26,258 nt of DNA from DATKXU01 sp035528905 (GTDB taxonomy: Bacteria; Armatimonadota; UBA5829; DTJY01), in NCBI GenBank assembly GCA_035528905.1, contig DATKXU010000010.1, positions 1 through 26,258 on the forward strand, read 5' to 3'. Made by a program: the position numbers and the translations under genes. Shown in pieces: positions 6,386 to 14,441 of the stretch; the stretch's first letter is position 1, and every line of letters starts with the position of its first letter. The notes beneath the pieces were generated by a model. That model did no database searches. It was not told the origin of the DNA and was given only the letters and a program-made list of their open reading frames with translations.

Positions 6386-8479
6386 ATGAGAACCTATCAG
6401 CCTTTGGTAATCGTAGTTGCAGTCACGTCCGTGCTGCTGTTCGGCGCCGCGGTCTCCGCCGGCACCTTCAGGGATCGTGACGGTGCAGCCCACGAATGGT
6501 CTATCAACGAATCCCACGCCCTGACGTGGGAGGGCGCGCCATACGTTCCATTCGGGGTTGTGTTCGAGCCCAAGTATCTCGCGTCGGGACAGACAGACGA
6601 GAATTGGGCGGCCGACGAAGAAAGTGCTGCGGCTTTCAAGCTTGCGGGTGTTATGGACGTTGTCATCAGGCCGGGCAAGGCCATTACCTCCGTCCCCGTC
6701 GAGGCATTTCAGCGTATTATTGACTTGCTTGAAACCAGCGGGCTCCGATATGGCATAGAGCTCTTCGATCCTCCGTACGCCCCGATCTCAGGATATGTCA
6801 TACAGCCTGCGATCAACAGAGTGGAAGGCATACAGAGCTCGGGCCCGGTCACGCGCAGCTTCACCGATACGAAAACCGCTGTCTATGCCATCCGCGATGG
6901 CAAGGCCGAGGACGCCAAAGTCACGAGCGTCGGCCGCGAAATAGCGGTGAACGGAGAGGTCACTGTGCCGGTTGTGGTGCAAGCCGCCAGCGATCATGTC
7001 GTGCTTTTCTATCCCGAGAAGGTCGTAGCTGACGGAAATCCGGACTGGGGTCTGCCCGACATCTGGAGCGACTATGATCGGCATCGCGATCGCTTGGTCT
7101 CGTTCCTGAAGCAGGTTAGATTCGGCAAGTCCCTGCGCTTTTTCATAGATCCGTTCACTGAGAGATTCGGAATACATGGCGATGTACAGAACTTGATTCC
7201 AACCTCGACCGCCTTTCGTATTGAGTACGCTGCCTGGCTGTCAAAAAAATACAGGTCGCCCAGAGATGTAGGCACCTCCTGGGGAGTAGTCGGGCGTGCC
7301 TTGGCATCGTTTGACGAAGCCGCCCGGTTGGTTCCGCTGTGGAATGCCGGGAGAGGCGCGGCGGTTGTCTACGACGATAGCAGCGCGAAGACCTATTCCA
7401 TCAATACGACAGCCACAACATTGTGGGCGGACTTTCTGGAGTTCCGCGCCAGTTCCATCGGTGGCTATATGGACGCTGCGGCAGATGTGCTCAAGCGGCT
7501 GGTTGCTGATGTGCCAGTGGTCTACACAGCCAGTGGATTGCAGCCGATTTTTCGGCCAACGGGGTCGGTCGGATATGACGGTCTTGCTGTGCCGTCGTCC
7601 GGCGACCCGGACGCGTTGGCTGCAGCTGCAGGCCGCGTGTTCTCACTTGCAGATGGCTCATCGAGAAACACGTGGATAATCGCCCGGTTCGGCCCTGCGG
7701 GAGCGGCTTTTGCAAAGAAGGAAGAGCTGTTCTTGGCGATAAATGCGCTCCGCGATCCGGGAGCTAAGGGATTCTTCGCCAGCAGCCTGGCAGGAACTGC
7801 TGTCGGGACCGCCGACCTCCTGGTCTGGCTGGCCGAGTATTCCTCGGTAAGCGCTCAGGATAAGCAGTTTGTCGGCTACCGGCCGCGGGTGATCTACTAT
7901 CCGGACACCTTCGCCCGCGGCAGCATCCGGCGGCTATCGAGCGGTGTGTGGTGGCTTCCTACGCTGAAGCCCGGAATGGAGCTGGCTCTTGGCTCCTCGT
8001 TTGCGGGGTATGTCCTCGGCGATCCGGCCGGGCCGGGCGCGGAGATCTACGTCTGGTCTCTGAAGGATAAGCGGACGATGACCCTGGTCGCCGACGATCC
8101 AGTGACGACCGTCACCGCTGCCGGTGAGACAGCGGAGGTCAAACCCAAGAAGGGACGGGTGCAGTTGTCCGTTGGAGAAGAGCCCATAATCGTCCGTGGA
8201 GTCCGCCCTGATGTCTTCCTGCCGGTCGAAGTAGCGGTCGGGGAGTTGGACGCGCTGGAGCAGTTGATTGTAAAGGCGGCGCAGAAGAGGCTGGACGTCG
8301 GTTTGTACAAGCGCAACCTGAAGTACGCGAGGGATTTGCTCGCCAAGAACCAGCTTGGCCTGTGCCTCGACCTCGTGAGGGCCAACGCGAGCGATCTCAG
8401 GCTTACGTTGAAGGGACTGGAGGCGACCCCGGTCCCTGCGTCTGGGACGCCGCCTGTTGGGAGCTGGGGTGCGCAATGA
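6386..8479 (+). CDS. Secreted GH42-like TIM-barrel protein, activity uncertain
   Basis: A 697-residue protein with a clear signal peptide: MRTYQ, a hydrophobic core and an A-V-S-A cleavage site near residue 25. Segments resemble glycoside hydrolase family 42/beta-galactosidase barrels: an early YVPFGVVFEPKYL strand, a helix-strand unit ending LRYGIELFDPPY, then FRIEYAAWLSKKY, TSWGVVG and LWADFLEFRASS. Where such enzymes carry the acid/base Glu after a strand, this protein reads LRFFIDPFTERFG, so the usual Asn-Glu pair is not obvious and activity may be altered or lost. The last 70 residues are helical (LEQLIVKAAQKRLDVGLYKRN). ATG 6386 is preferred to 6311 because the signal peptide starts there. 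Its stop overlaps the next start (ATGA), so it is cotranscribed with a sugar-type dehydrogenase. Confidence 0.7.
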   Translation: MRTYQPLVIVVAVTSVLLFGAAVSAGTFRDRDGAAHEWSINESHALTWEGAPYVPFGVVFEPKYLASGQTDENWAADEESAAAFKLAGVMDVVIRPGKAITSVPVEAFQRIIDLLETSGLRYGIELFDPPYAPISGYVIQPAINRVEGIQSSGPVTRSFTDTKTAVYAIRDGKAEDAKVTSVGREIAVNGEVTVPVVVQAASDHVVLFYPEKVVADGNPDWGLPDIWSDYDRHRDRLVSFLKQVRFGKSLRFFIDPFTERFGIHGDVQNLIPTSTAFRIEYAAWLSKKYRSPRDVGTSWGVVGRALASFDEAARLVPLWNAGRGAAVVYDDSSAKTYSINTTATTLWADFLEFRASSIGGYMDAAADVLKRLVADVPVVYTASGLQPIFRPTGSVGYDGLAVPSSGDPDALAAAAGRVFSLADGSSRNTWIIARFGPAGAAFAKKEELFLAINALRDPGAKGFFASSLAGTAVGTADLLVWLAEYSSVSAQDKQFVGYRPRVIYYPDTFARGSIRRLSSGVWWLPTLKPGMELALGSSFAGYVLGDPAGPGAEIYVWSLKDKRTMTLVADDPVTTVTAAGETAEVKPKKGRVQLSVGEEPIIVRGVRPDVFLPVEVAVGELDALEQLIVKAAQKRLDVGLYKRNLKYARDLLAKNQLGLCLDLVRANASDLRLTLKGLEATPVPASGTPPVGSWGAQ

Positions 8480-9489
8480 AATCAGTCGTCTTCCGTGAAC
8501 CGAACCGCTTTGTGGTGGAGGACAGGCCGGTACCAGACATCGGGGACGGCGATGCTCTTGTGAAGGTGCGTGCCTGCGGAATTTGCGGGACGGACGTTCA
8601 CATACTGCATGGCGAGCACATAGTGAAGTTTCCCGTCGTGCCCGGCCACGAGTTCTCCGGCGAGGTAGTGAAGGTCGGGAGCAAAGTGTCGGACGTGAGT
8701 GTCGGCGACCGGGTGACCATTGATCCGAACATCGTTGATTACACCTGCTATTTCTGCCGCCGAGGGCAAATCCATCTATGCGAGAACCTGACTGCTCTTG
8801 GCGTGAACTATGACGGCGGTTTCGCGGAGTTTTGCCGCGTGCCGGCTGTGCAGGCTTACAAGGTTCCGGACAGCGTGAGCCTCGACGAAGCTGCTATGGC
8901 CGAGCCGCTCGCCTGCTGTATTCACGGGATTGACCGCGCGAACATCACTCCAGGCGACAGTGTAGTGGTGCTGGGAGCGGGCTCGATAGGGCTGTTGCTG
9001 GTTCAGCTTGCGCGAATCGCCGGGGCCAGCCACATAATTGTCAGCGAGCCGGACGAGCGGAAGAGGCATATGGCCGCGCGGTTCGGCTCCGATGCTCAGG
9101 TGGATCCGTCGAAGCAGGACGTTACGGCGGAGGTTGCAGAGCTCACCAAGGTTGGCGCGGATGTCGTCATCGAGAGCGCCGGCCGACTCGAGACCGCCCA
9201 ACTGGCTCTCAAGCTGGCTCGCCGAGGCGGAACGGTCCTCCAGTTCGGCGTCGTAAGCCCCGATCAGCTTGCCGAGGTATCACCTTACGACGTCTACTAC
9301 AACGAGCTGACGGTGCGTGGATCCTTCGTGAATCCCTATACCCATGCGCGGGCGATCAAGCTTCTGGCATCGAAGCAGGTCGAGGTTATGCCCCTCATTA
9401 CCCACAGATTTACCCTTGACGAAAGTGCGAAGGCGTTTGAGACGGCGCAGAGCAAGGATGCCGTGAAGGTCCTTCTCGTCCCTGAATAA
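8476..9489 (+). CDS. Zinc-dependent medium-chain alcohol/polyol dehydrogenase
   Basis: A 337-residue cytoplasmic NAD(P)-dependent oxidoreductase of the sorbitol/threonine dehydrogenase-like group. The catalytic zinc site shows as Cys37 in ACGICGTD and His58-Glu59 in GHEF. The Rossmann fold has GAGSIG (167-172), and the SEPDERK segment after it carries acidic residues that favour NAD over NADP. The structural-zinc loop reads D-x2-C-x2-C-x7-C (88, 91, 94, 102), with Asp in place of the first Cys. The start ATG 8476 overlaps the stop of the secreted GH42-like gene by four bases, so the two are translationally coupled. Neighbours (secreted barrel, PfkB kinase) suggest a sugar or polyol substrate, but the exact one cannot be read. 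Confidence 0.93.
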   Translation: MKSVVFREPNRFVVEDRPVPDIGDGDALVKVRACGICGTDVHILHGEHIVKFPVVPGHEFSGEVVKVGSKVSDVSVGDRVTIDPNIVDYTCYFCRRGQIHLCENLTALGVNYDGGFAEFCRVPAVQAYKVPDSVSLDEAAMAEPLACCIHGIDRANITPGDSVVVLGAGSIGLLLVQLARIAGASHIIVSEPDERKRHMAARFGSDAQVDPSKQDVTAEVAELTKVGADVVIESAGRLETAQLALKLARRGGTVLQFGVVSPDQLAEVSPYDVYYNELTVRGSFVNPYTHARAIKLLASKQVEVMPLITHRFTLDESAKAFETAQSKDAVKVLLVPE

Positions 9490-9499
9490 GTGAGTGCAC

Positions 9500-10210
9500 A
9501 TGCCCGGATTCCGGAAGATCCTGAAGAAGTGGCTGCTCGACTCCTACGACTACCTCGGCCTCGTACTGGCATCCAGCTTCTTGTGGTTCAGCGTCGTGGT
9601 CGGCGGTTTGGCGGCGATCAAGGTCGGCGTCGGCGGCAGCCTCGTACTGCTGCTTGTCTCGGCGGCCCTTTTCTACATATTCCTGATCGCTCCCATGACG
9701 ACGGGCGTGCATGTGATGGCCAAGAAGATCGTGACGCGCGACGACCCATCGCTCCTTGATGCGCTTTCGGGTTTCAAGGATTATCTGAAGGCGAGCTGGG
9801 CGCTCGGCCTCGCGCAGATGTTCGTCACGCTCTTGATCGTCGCCAATGCCTGGTTCTACCTGACCCGCGGCGCCTTTGTCCTGAAACTCCTGGGAATCCT
9901 GTTCGTGTATTTGCTGCTTCTCTGGGCGCTCAGCGCGGTGTATCACTTCCCGCTGCTGATCGAGCAGCGGCCGGGTGCGCTGAAGATACTGAGGCGCGGG
10001 ATTCTCCTCATGTTGGACAACGTCGCCTTTACGGGCGGAGTGTTCTTTGTTATAATCTTGCTTACTTGCTTTTGCGCGATTACGCTCCTCGGGCTGCCGC
10101 TCCTGTATGTCGGGATGGTGAGCATCGTTCAGACGCGGGCGCTGCGCGCGCTTTTTGTCAAGTACGGAATCCTCGAGCCGGAGCGGGAATACGTGCCCGA
10201 AGCTGGATGA
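9500..10210 (+). CDS. DUF624-like integral membrane protein
   Basis: A 236-residue protein with five to six hydrophobic segments, starting around YLGLVLASSFLWFSVVVGG, LVLLLVSAALFYIFLI and later LLGILFVYLLLLWALS, FFVIILLTCFCAITLL and LPLLYVGMV. The overall pattern, with a short amphipathic start, a P-M-T-T-G turn after the second span and no charged residues in the spans, resembles DUF624 (YesL-like) proteins, often found in carbohydrate operons and of unknown role. ATG 9500 lies 10 bases after the dehydrogenase stop; GTG 9494 is an equally possible start two codons earlier, and neither has a strong ribosome site. Cotranscription with the dehydrogenase is likely. Confidence 0.78.
   Translation: MPGFRKILKKWLLDSYDYLGLVLASSFLWFSVVVGGLAAIKVGVGGSLVLLLVSAALFYIFLIAPMTTGVHVMAKKIVTRDDPSLLDALSGFKDYLKASWALGLAQMFVTLLIVANAWFYLTRGAFVLKLLGILFVYLLLLWALSAVYHFPLLIEQRPGALKILRRGILLMLDNVAFTGGVFFVIILLTCFCAITLLGLPLLYVGMVSIVQTRALRALFVKYGILEPEREYVPEAG
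10028..10056 (+). promoter_or_regulatory. Possible internal promoter ahead of the PfkB kinase gene
   Basis: Inside the membrane-protein gene, TTTACG (10028-10033) is followed after 17 bases by a perfect TATAAT (10051-10056) with an extended -10 TG. The kinase gene starts 180 bases further on, so it could have its own transcript. As it lies within a coding region it may be chance. Confidence 0.4.
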
Positions 10211-10235
10211 TCTCATCTGAAAGGAATTAGGTTCG

Positions 10236-11174
10236 ATGGCGGATGTCACTTGCTTGGGTATCCTCGTTGCTGATCTGGTCGGAAAGCCGGTTGACGAGTA
10301 TCCGGCGCGGGGGAAACTCGTGCTGGTTGATCAATTGGAGCTGCACAGCGGCGGCTGCGCTTCGAGTACCGGCGTGGCTCTGGCAAAGATAGGCGTCAGC
10401 GCCAGTGTCATAGGGAAGGTTGGTAATGACGGCCTCGGCGATTTCATGGTCGGGGTTCTCGAGCGGAACGGCATCGACACCCGCGGCGTAATCCGGGATC
10501 CGAACATGGGAACATCGGGCACGATGGTGATGGTTCACTCGGATGGCGAGAGGAGCTTCATCCACTACATAGGCGCGAATGCCAGCCTGACCGAGAGCGA
10601 CGTGGACTACGGATTACTCAAGGGTTCGCGGATACTCCACGTTGCGGGATCGTTCCTCATGCCGGGGATTGACGGCGAGCCGACCGCGCGCGTGCTCAAG
10701 AAGGCCCGTGAAATGGGGATCACCACCACGCTGGACACGGCATGGGATTCGAAGGGTAGGTGGATGAGCCTCTTGAAGCCGTGCCTGCCCCATATTGACT
10801 ATGCTGTGCCGAGCATTGAGGAAGCGCGAATGGTCACCGGCAAGCACGAGCCGCCGGACGTAGCGAAGGTGCTGATGGATCACGGAGTGAAGGTTGTCGC
10901 GCTCAAGATGGGCGAAGGGGGCTGCTATATCCGCTCTGCGAATGAGGAGCACAGAATTCGCAAGTACGACGTGGAAGCCATTGATGCCCTGGGCGCGGGC
11001 GACTGCTTCGCAGCCGGTTTCCTGACCGGCATCCTGCAGGGCTGGGATTTGGAGAAGACCGGGCGCTTTGCGAACGCCGTCGGTGCATCCTGCGTCATGG
11101 CCCTTGGCGCCACCACCGGCGTCAAGAGCCTCGAAGAGACGCTGGCCTTCATAGAAAATTACGAAGGGGGTTAA
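10236..11174 (+). CDS. PfkB-family carbohydrate kinase
   Basis: A 312-residue ribokinase-superfamily kinase that would phosphorylate a sugar or nucleoside with ATP. The substrate side shows LHSGGCASSTGVALAKIG near residues 36-53, a typical PfkB N-terminal signature, followed by GKVGNDGLGDF (60-70). The C-terminal signature is ALGAGDCFAAGF (251-262), where Asp256 is the catalytic base and GAG the anion hole. The substrate is not determined. AAAGGA (10220-10225) lies 10 bases before ATG 10236. It is the last gene of the run beginning at 6386 and is separated from alaS by two hairpins. The neighbouring dehydrogenase and GH42-like protein support a role in sugar catabolism. Confidence 0.93.
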   Translation: MADVTCLGILVADLVGKPVDEYPARGKLVLVDQLELHSGGCASSTGVALAKIGVSASVIGKVGNDGLGDFMVGVLERNGIDTRGVIRDPNMGTSGTMVMVHSDGERSFIHYIGANASLTESDVDYGLLKGSRILHVAGSFLMPGIDGEPTARVLKKAREMGITTTLDTAWDSKGRWMSLLKPCLPHIDYAVPSIEEARMVTGKHEPPDVAKVLMDHGVKVVALKMGEGGCYIRSANEEHRIRKYDVEAIDALGAGDCFAAGFLTGILQGWDLEKTGRFANAVGASCVMALGATTGVKSLEETLAFIENYEGG

Positions 11175-11188
11175 CCTAACCCCCTGGC

Positions 11189-11239
11189 CCCCTTCCCGAA
11201 ACGGGAATGGGGAAGATTCCCTCTCCATCCGGGAGAGGG
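11189..11239. repeat. Two tandem palindromes between the kinase gene and alaS
   Basis: The first is CCCC plus TTCCCG (11189-11198), loop AAA, and CGGGAA (11202-11207) plus GGGG (11209-11212), with one bulged T. The second is a perfect 8-bp CCCTCTCC (11219-11226)/GGAGAGGG (11232-11239) hairpin with a 5-nt loop. They sit 15 bases after the kinase stop and could terminate or stabilise that transcript. The sequence style is that of dispersed extragenic palindromes; copies elsewhere cannot be checked here. Confidence 0.6.
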
Positions 11240-11303
11240 CCAAGGTGAGGGCTTACCAAGTACAACTCGGCAGATTGCACCCTTCACGGAGAGTAGTCAG
11301 TAA

Positions 11304-13949
11304 ATGCACAGTAGAGAGCTTAGAGAGAGATTCCTTCGGTTCTTCGAGGAGAAGGGGCATCTGATCGCTCCGAGCGATTCACTCGTCCCCGATGACCCTA
11401 CGCTGCTCTTCACGAGCGCGGGGATGGTGCAGTTCAAGCCGTTCTTCATGGGCGAGCGAGTGCCGCCGCGGACCCGGATTGCTACCTCCCAGAAATGCCT
11501 CCGCACCGGCGATCTCGATATCGTCGGCACCACTCCGTTTCACCACACATTCTTCGAGATGCTCGGGAATTTCTCGTTCGGCGACTATTTCAAGGACGAA
11601 GCCATCACTTGGGCCTGGGAGTTTCTGACCGACGTCCTCAGGCTCCCTCCCGATCAGCTTTGGATCAGCGTATACCTGAAGGACGATGAGGCGGCCGAGA
11701 TCTGGGAGAAGAAGGTCGGCGTACCGAAGGAGCGGGTCGTCCGGCTCGGCGAGAAGACCAATTACTGGCCGGCGAATGCGCCCAGCGAAGGCCCTAATGG
11801 ACCCTGCGGCCCGTGCACAGAGATATTCATGGATTTCGGCTTCGAAGTCGGATGCGGGCGCCCCGAATGCGGGCCGGAGTGCGACTGCGGCCGCTTCAGC
11901 GAGATATGGAACCTTGTCTTCGCCCAGTACAACCGTGAGGACGGCGGCGTGCTCACTCCGCTGCCCAAGAGGAACATAGATACTGGACTGGGCCTGGAGC
12001 GATTGGCGGCGGTCATGCAGGGCACCAAGACCAACTTTGAAACCGACTTGTTTCTGCCCATCATCGAGCGGGCGTGTTCCATCGCCGGAGTCGAGTACGG
12101 CCGGGACGAGCAGACGGACGTTGCACTGCGGGTTATCGCCGACCACACCCGGGCGATGACTTTCGCGATCTCGGATGGCGTGATGCCGTCGAACGTCGGC
12201 AGGGGTTATGTTCTGCGGCGGATCGTTCGCCGGGCCGTGCTGAGGGGTAAATCGCTCGGCCTGGAGGAACTGTTCCTGGATCAACTGGCACCGGTTGTTG
12301 TTGACATGATGGAGGACCCGTATGCGGAGGTCCGGGAGCGGTCGGACCATGTCCGGCGCACCATCCGCGCGGAGGAGGAAAAGTTCCGCCGAACGCTCGA
12401 TATGGGCCTCCAGAAGCTGGAGGAATCAATCGAGCGGCTGGCGGCCAAACGCGCGGTTGAGTTCCCGGGCATGGAGGCATTTGTGCTGTACGATACGTAC
12501 GGCTTCCCGTTCGAGCTGACAGAGGAAATCGCGGCGGCACGGGGACTGTCTGTTGACACCCAGGGCTTTGAGAACGCCATGGAGGAACAGCGCCGGAAGG
12601 CCCGGGAGGGGAGCGACATTTCCGATGCCGTCTTCGTCGGAAGCCTGGGTGCGCTGGCCGAGATCGAGAAAGTCGAGCCGGAGACCGAGTTCGTCGGCTA
12701 TGAGGCGTTTAGCTCCGATGCGCGTGTCATCGGCATACTGAGGGGCGGCGAGCTGGTCAACTCGGCTTCCGCTGGCGATAGAGCCGACGTCGTTCTGGAA
12801 CAGACGCCATTCTATCCGGAGAGCGGCGGCCAGGTCGGCGATGTAGGCACGCTTACCCACGACGGAACCGAAGTGCAGGTTGAGAGCACGGCCAGAGTCG
12901 GCTCCCTGATCGTGCATTCGGGATTGGTGAAGGCAGGCCAGCTCAGAACCGGCGACGTGGTGACGGCTTCGGTAAATCAAGCGCGGCGGATGAGCACGAT
13001 GCGCAATCACACAGCGACGCATCTGCTTCACAAGGCGCTCAGGATTACGCTCGGCGAGCATGTCGTGCAGTCCGGCTCATTGGTGGAGCCCGCTCGGCTG
13101 AGATTCGACTTCACCCACGTTGCGCCTGTGACTCCAGGGGAGCTTGAGGAGATAGAGAAGCTGGTCAACGACGAAATCCTCCGTGACGATGACGTCCAGG
13201 CGTTTGAGACCACGCTGGAACAGGCAAAGGCCGACGGAGCGATGGCCTTGTTCGGCGAGAAGTACAGCGGCACGGTAAGGGTCATAAAGATCGGCGATTT
13301 GAGCATGGAGCTTTGCGGCGGCACTCATGTCGGCCGCACTTCCCAAATAGGCTTGTTCAAGATACTGAGCGAGAGCAGCGTGGGCGCCGGCCTGCGCAGG
13401 ATCGAAGCGGTGACCGGCTCTGCCGCCTTGGAATACGTTAGCGAGCGCGACCGGCTGCTGCGTGAGGTTGCCGGTGCGTTGAAGGTAAGTCCCGCGGAGG
13501 CGCCCGAAGCTGCCGCTCGCCTGGCCGACAATCTGAAGGCGTTGGAGAAGCGGATAGAGGCGGCGCAGAAGAAGACCGCGGTCTCCCTAGCCGATGAACT
13601 GGCATCCGGCGCTGTCGAGTACAACGGCGTTCGTCTCGTCGCCGCACGTCTGGAGACGGGCAATCTGGAGCTGATGAGCTCCCTGGCCGACAGCCTTGCG
13701 AGCAAACTCGGCTCCGCGGTTATCGTTCTGGGCGGTCCTTCGGATGAGAAGCTTGTGTTTGTGAGCAAGGTTACGGCAGACCTGGTAAAGCGCGGATTTC
13801 ATGCGGGCAACTTGGTCAGTGAAGTTGCGAAGGTCGCGGGCGGCGGCGGCGGCGGACGCCCGGATTTCGCGCAGGCGGGCGGCAGGGATGTTCAGAAGCT
13901 CGACGAGGCGCTGGCGAAGGCAAAGGAACTCGTCAAACAGCAGGCCTAG
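11304..13949 (+). CDS. alaS: Alanyl-tRNA synthetase
   Basis: Charges tRNA-Ala and edits mischarged Ser/Gly. The 881 residues match full-length bacterial AlaS. The class II catalytic core lies at the N-terminus (motif region TSAGMVQFKPFFMGE, then RTGDLDIVGTTPFHHTFFEM). The editing-domain zinc ligands are His569 and His573 (NHTATH) and Cys671 and His675 (CGGTH). A C-terminal DHHA1/C-Ala domain ends in a GGGGGGRPDFAQAGG motif. A cysteine-rich insertion, GCGRPECGPECDCGRF (183-198), lies in the catalytic domain and may bind a metal; similar insertions occur in other bacterial AlaS. The ATG at 11304 is preceded by GGAGA about 12 bases upstream. It heads a compact run with ruvX, mltG, yqeG and aroE. 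Confidence 0.98.
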   Translation: MHSRELRERFLRFFEEKGHLIAPSDSLVPDDPTLLFTSAGMVQFKPFFMGERVPPRTRIATSQKCLRTGDLDIVGTTPFHHTFFEMLGNFSFGDYFKDEAITWAWEFLTDVLRLPPDQLWISVYLKDDEAAEIWEKKVGVPKERVVRLGEKTNYWPANAPSEGPNGPCGPCTEIFMDFGFEVGCGRPECGPECDCGRFSEIWNLVFAQYNREDGGVLTPLPKRNIDTGLGLERLAAVMQGTKTNFETDLFLPIIERACSIAGVEYGRDEQTDVALRVIADHTRAMTFAISDGVMPSNVGRGYVLRRIVRRAVLRGKSLGLEELFLDQLAPVVVDMMEDPYAEVRERSDHVRRTIRAEEEKFRRTLDMGLQKLEESIERLAAKRAVEFPGMEAFVLYDTYGFPFELTEEIAAARGLSVDTQGFENAMEEQRRKAREGSDISDAVFVGSLGALAEIEKVEPETEFVGYEAFSSDARVIGILRGGELVNSASAGDRADVVLEQTPFYPESGGQVGDVGTLTHDGTEVQVESTARVGSLIVHSGLVKAGQLRTGDVVTASVNQARRMSTMRNHTATHLLHKALRITLGEHVVQSGSLVEPARLRFDFTHVAPVTPGELEEIEKLVNDEILRDDDVQAFETTLEQAKADGAMALFGEKYSGTVRVIKIGDLSMELCGGTHVGRTSQIGLFKILSESSVGAGLRRIEAVTGSAALEYVSERDRLLREVAGALKVSPAEAPEAAARLADNLKALEKRIEAAQKKTAVSLADELASGAVEYNGVRLVAARLETGNLELMSSLADSLASKLGSAVIVLGGPSDEKLVFVSKVTADLVKRGFHAGNLVSEVAKVAGGGGGGRPDFAQAGGRDVQKLDEALAKAKELVKQQA

Positions 13950-13997
13950 GAATCCCGAACGCCGATTTGTGGCTTCAGCGTGGGATGGTGCGAACAA

Positions 13998-14441
13998 GTG
14001 AGAATCATGGGCTTGGATGTCGGCGATAAGACGATCGGCGTCGCGGTCAGCGACGAACTCGGCATCACCGCCAATCCTGTGACCGTTATTCAAAGGACGG
14101 CCAGCCTCAAGAAGGACATAGGCGAGGTTCGCAGAATTGCAGAGGCGGGCGGCGTCGAGCGGATCGTGGTGGGTATGCCTTTGATGCTCGACGGAACGAT
14201 GGGTATACAGGCCGAGAAGGTCGCGGGCTTCGTGGAGGCTCTCCGGCGGCGCGTAAGGATTCCTGTGGACGTGTGGGATGAGCGGCTGACGACCGTCGAG
14301 GTCGAGCGAGTGCTTGTGGAAATGGATCAGTCGCGCGCTAAGCGGAGGAAGGTGATTGACAAACTGGCGGCCGCGGTGATACTTAAATCGTATCTGGACA
14401 GGCAGTCTGCCAAGGCAGGGGAGGCCGATGATGCGCGGTAA
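13998..14441 (+). CDS. ruvX: Holliday junction resolvase-like protein YqgF/RuvX
   Basis: A 147-residue RNase H-fold nuclease-like protein; in E. coli the family has been linked to rRNA 5'-end processing and in others to junction resolution. The opening VRIMGLDVGDKTIGVAVSD holds the conserved catalytic Asp (residue 7) and the G-x-I-G-V-A pattern. IVVGMPLMLDGTMG and VWDERLTTVEVE supply the other conserved acidic and Thr residues. I chose GTG 13998, because the family starts with M-R-I-x-G-x-D; an in-frame GTG at 13980 would add six unlike residues. Its 3' end overlaps mltG by 11 bases. Confidence 0.95.
   Translation: MRIMGLDVGDKTIGVAVSDELGITANPVTVIQRTASLKKDIGEVRRIAEAGGVERIVVGMPLMLDGTMGIQAEKVAGFVEALRRRVRIPVDVWDERLTTVEVERVLVEMDQSRAKRRKVIDKLAAAVILKSYLDRQSAKAGEADDAR

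Noticed and set aside
14356..14383. TTGACA with GATACT at 16 bases inside ruvX, a possible mltG promoter
   Set aside because: The bases encode the conserved VIDKLAAAVILKSYL segment of the protein, so the match is probably chance.
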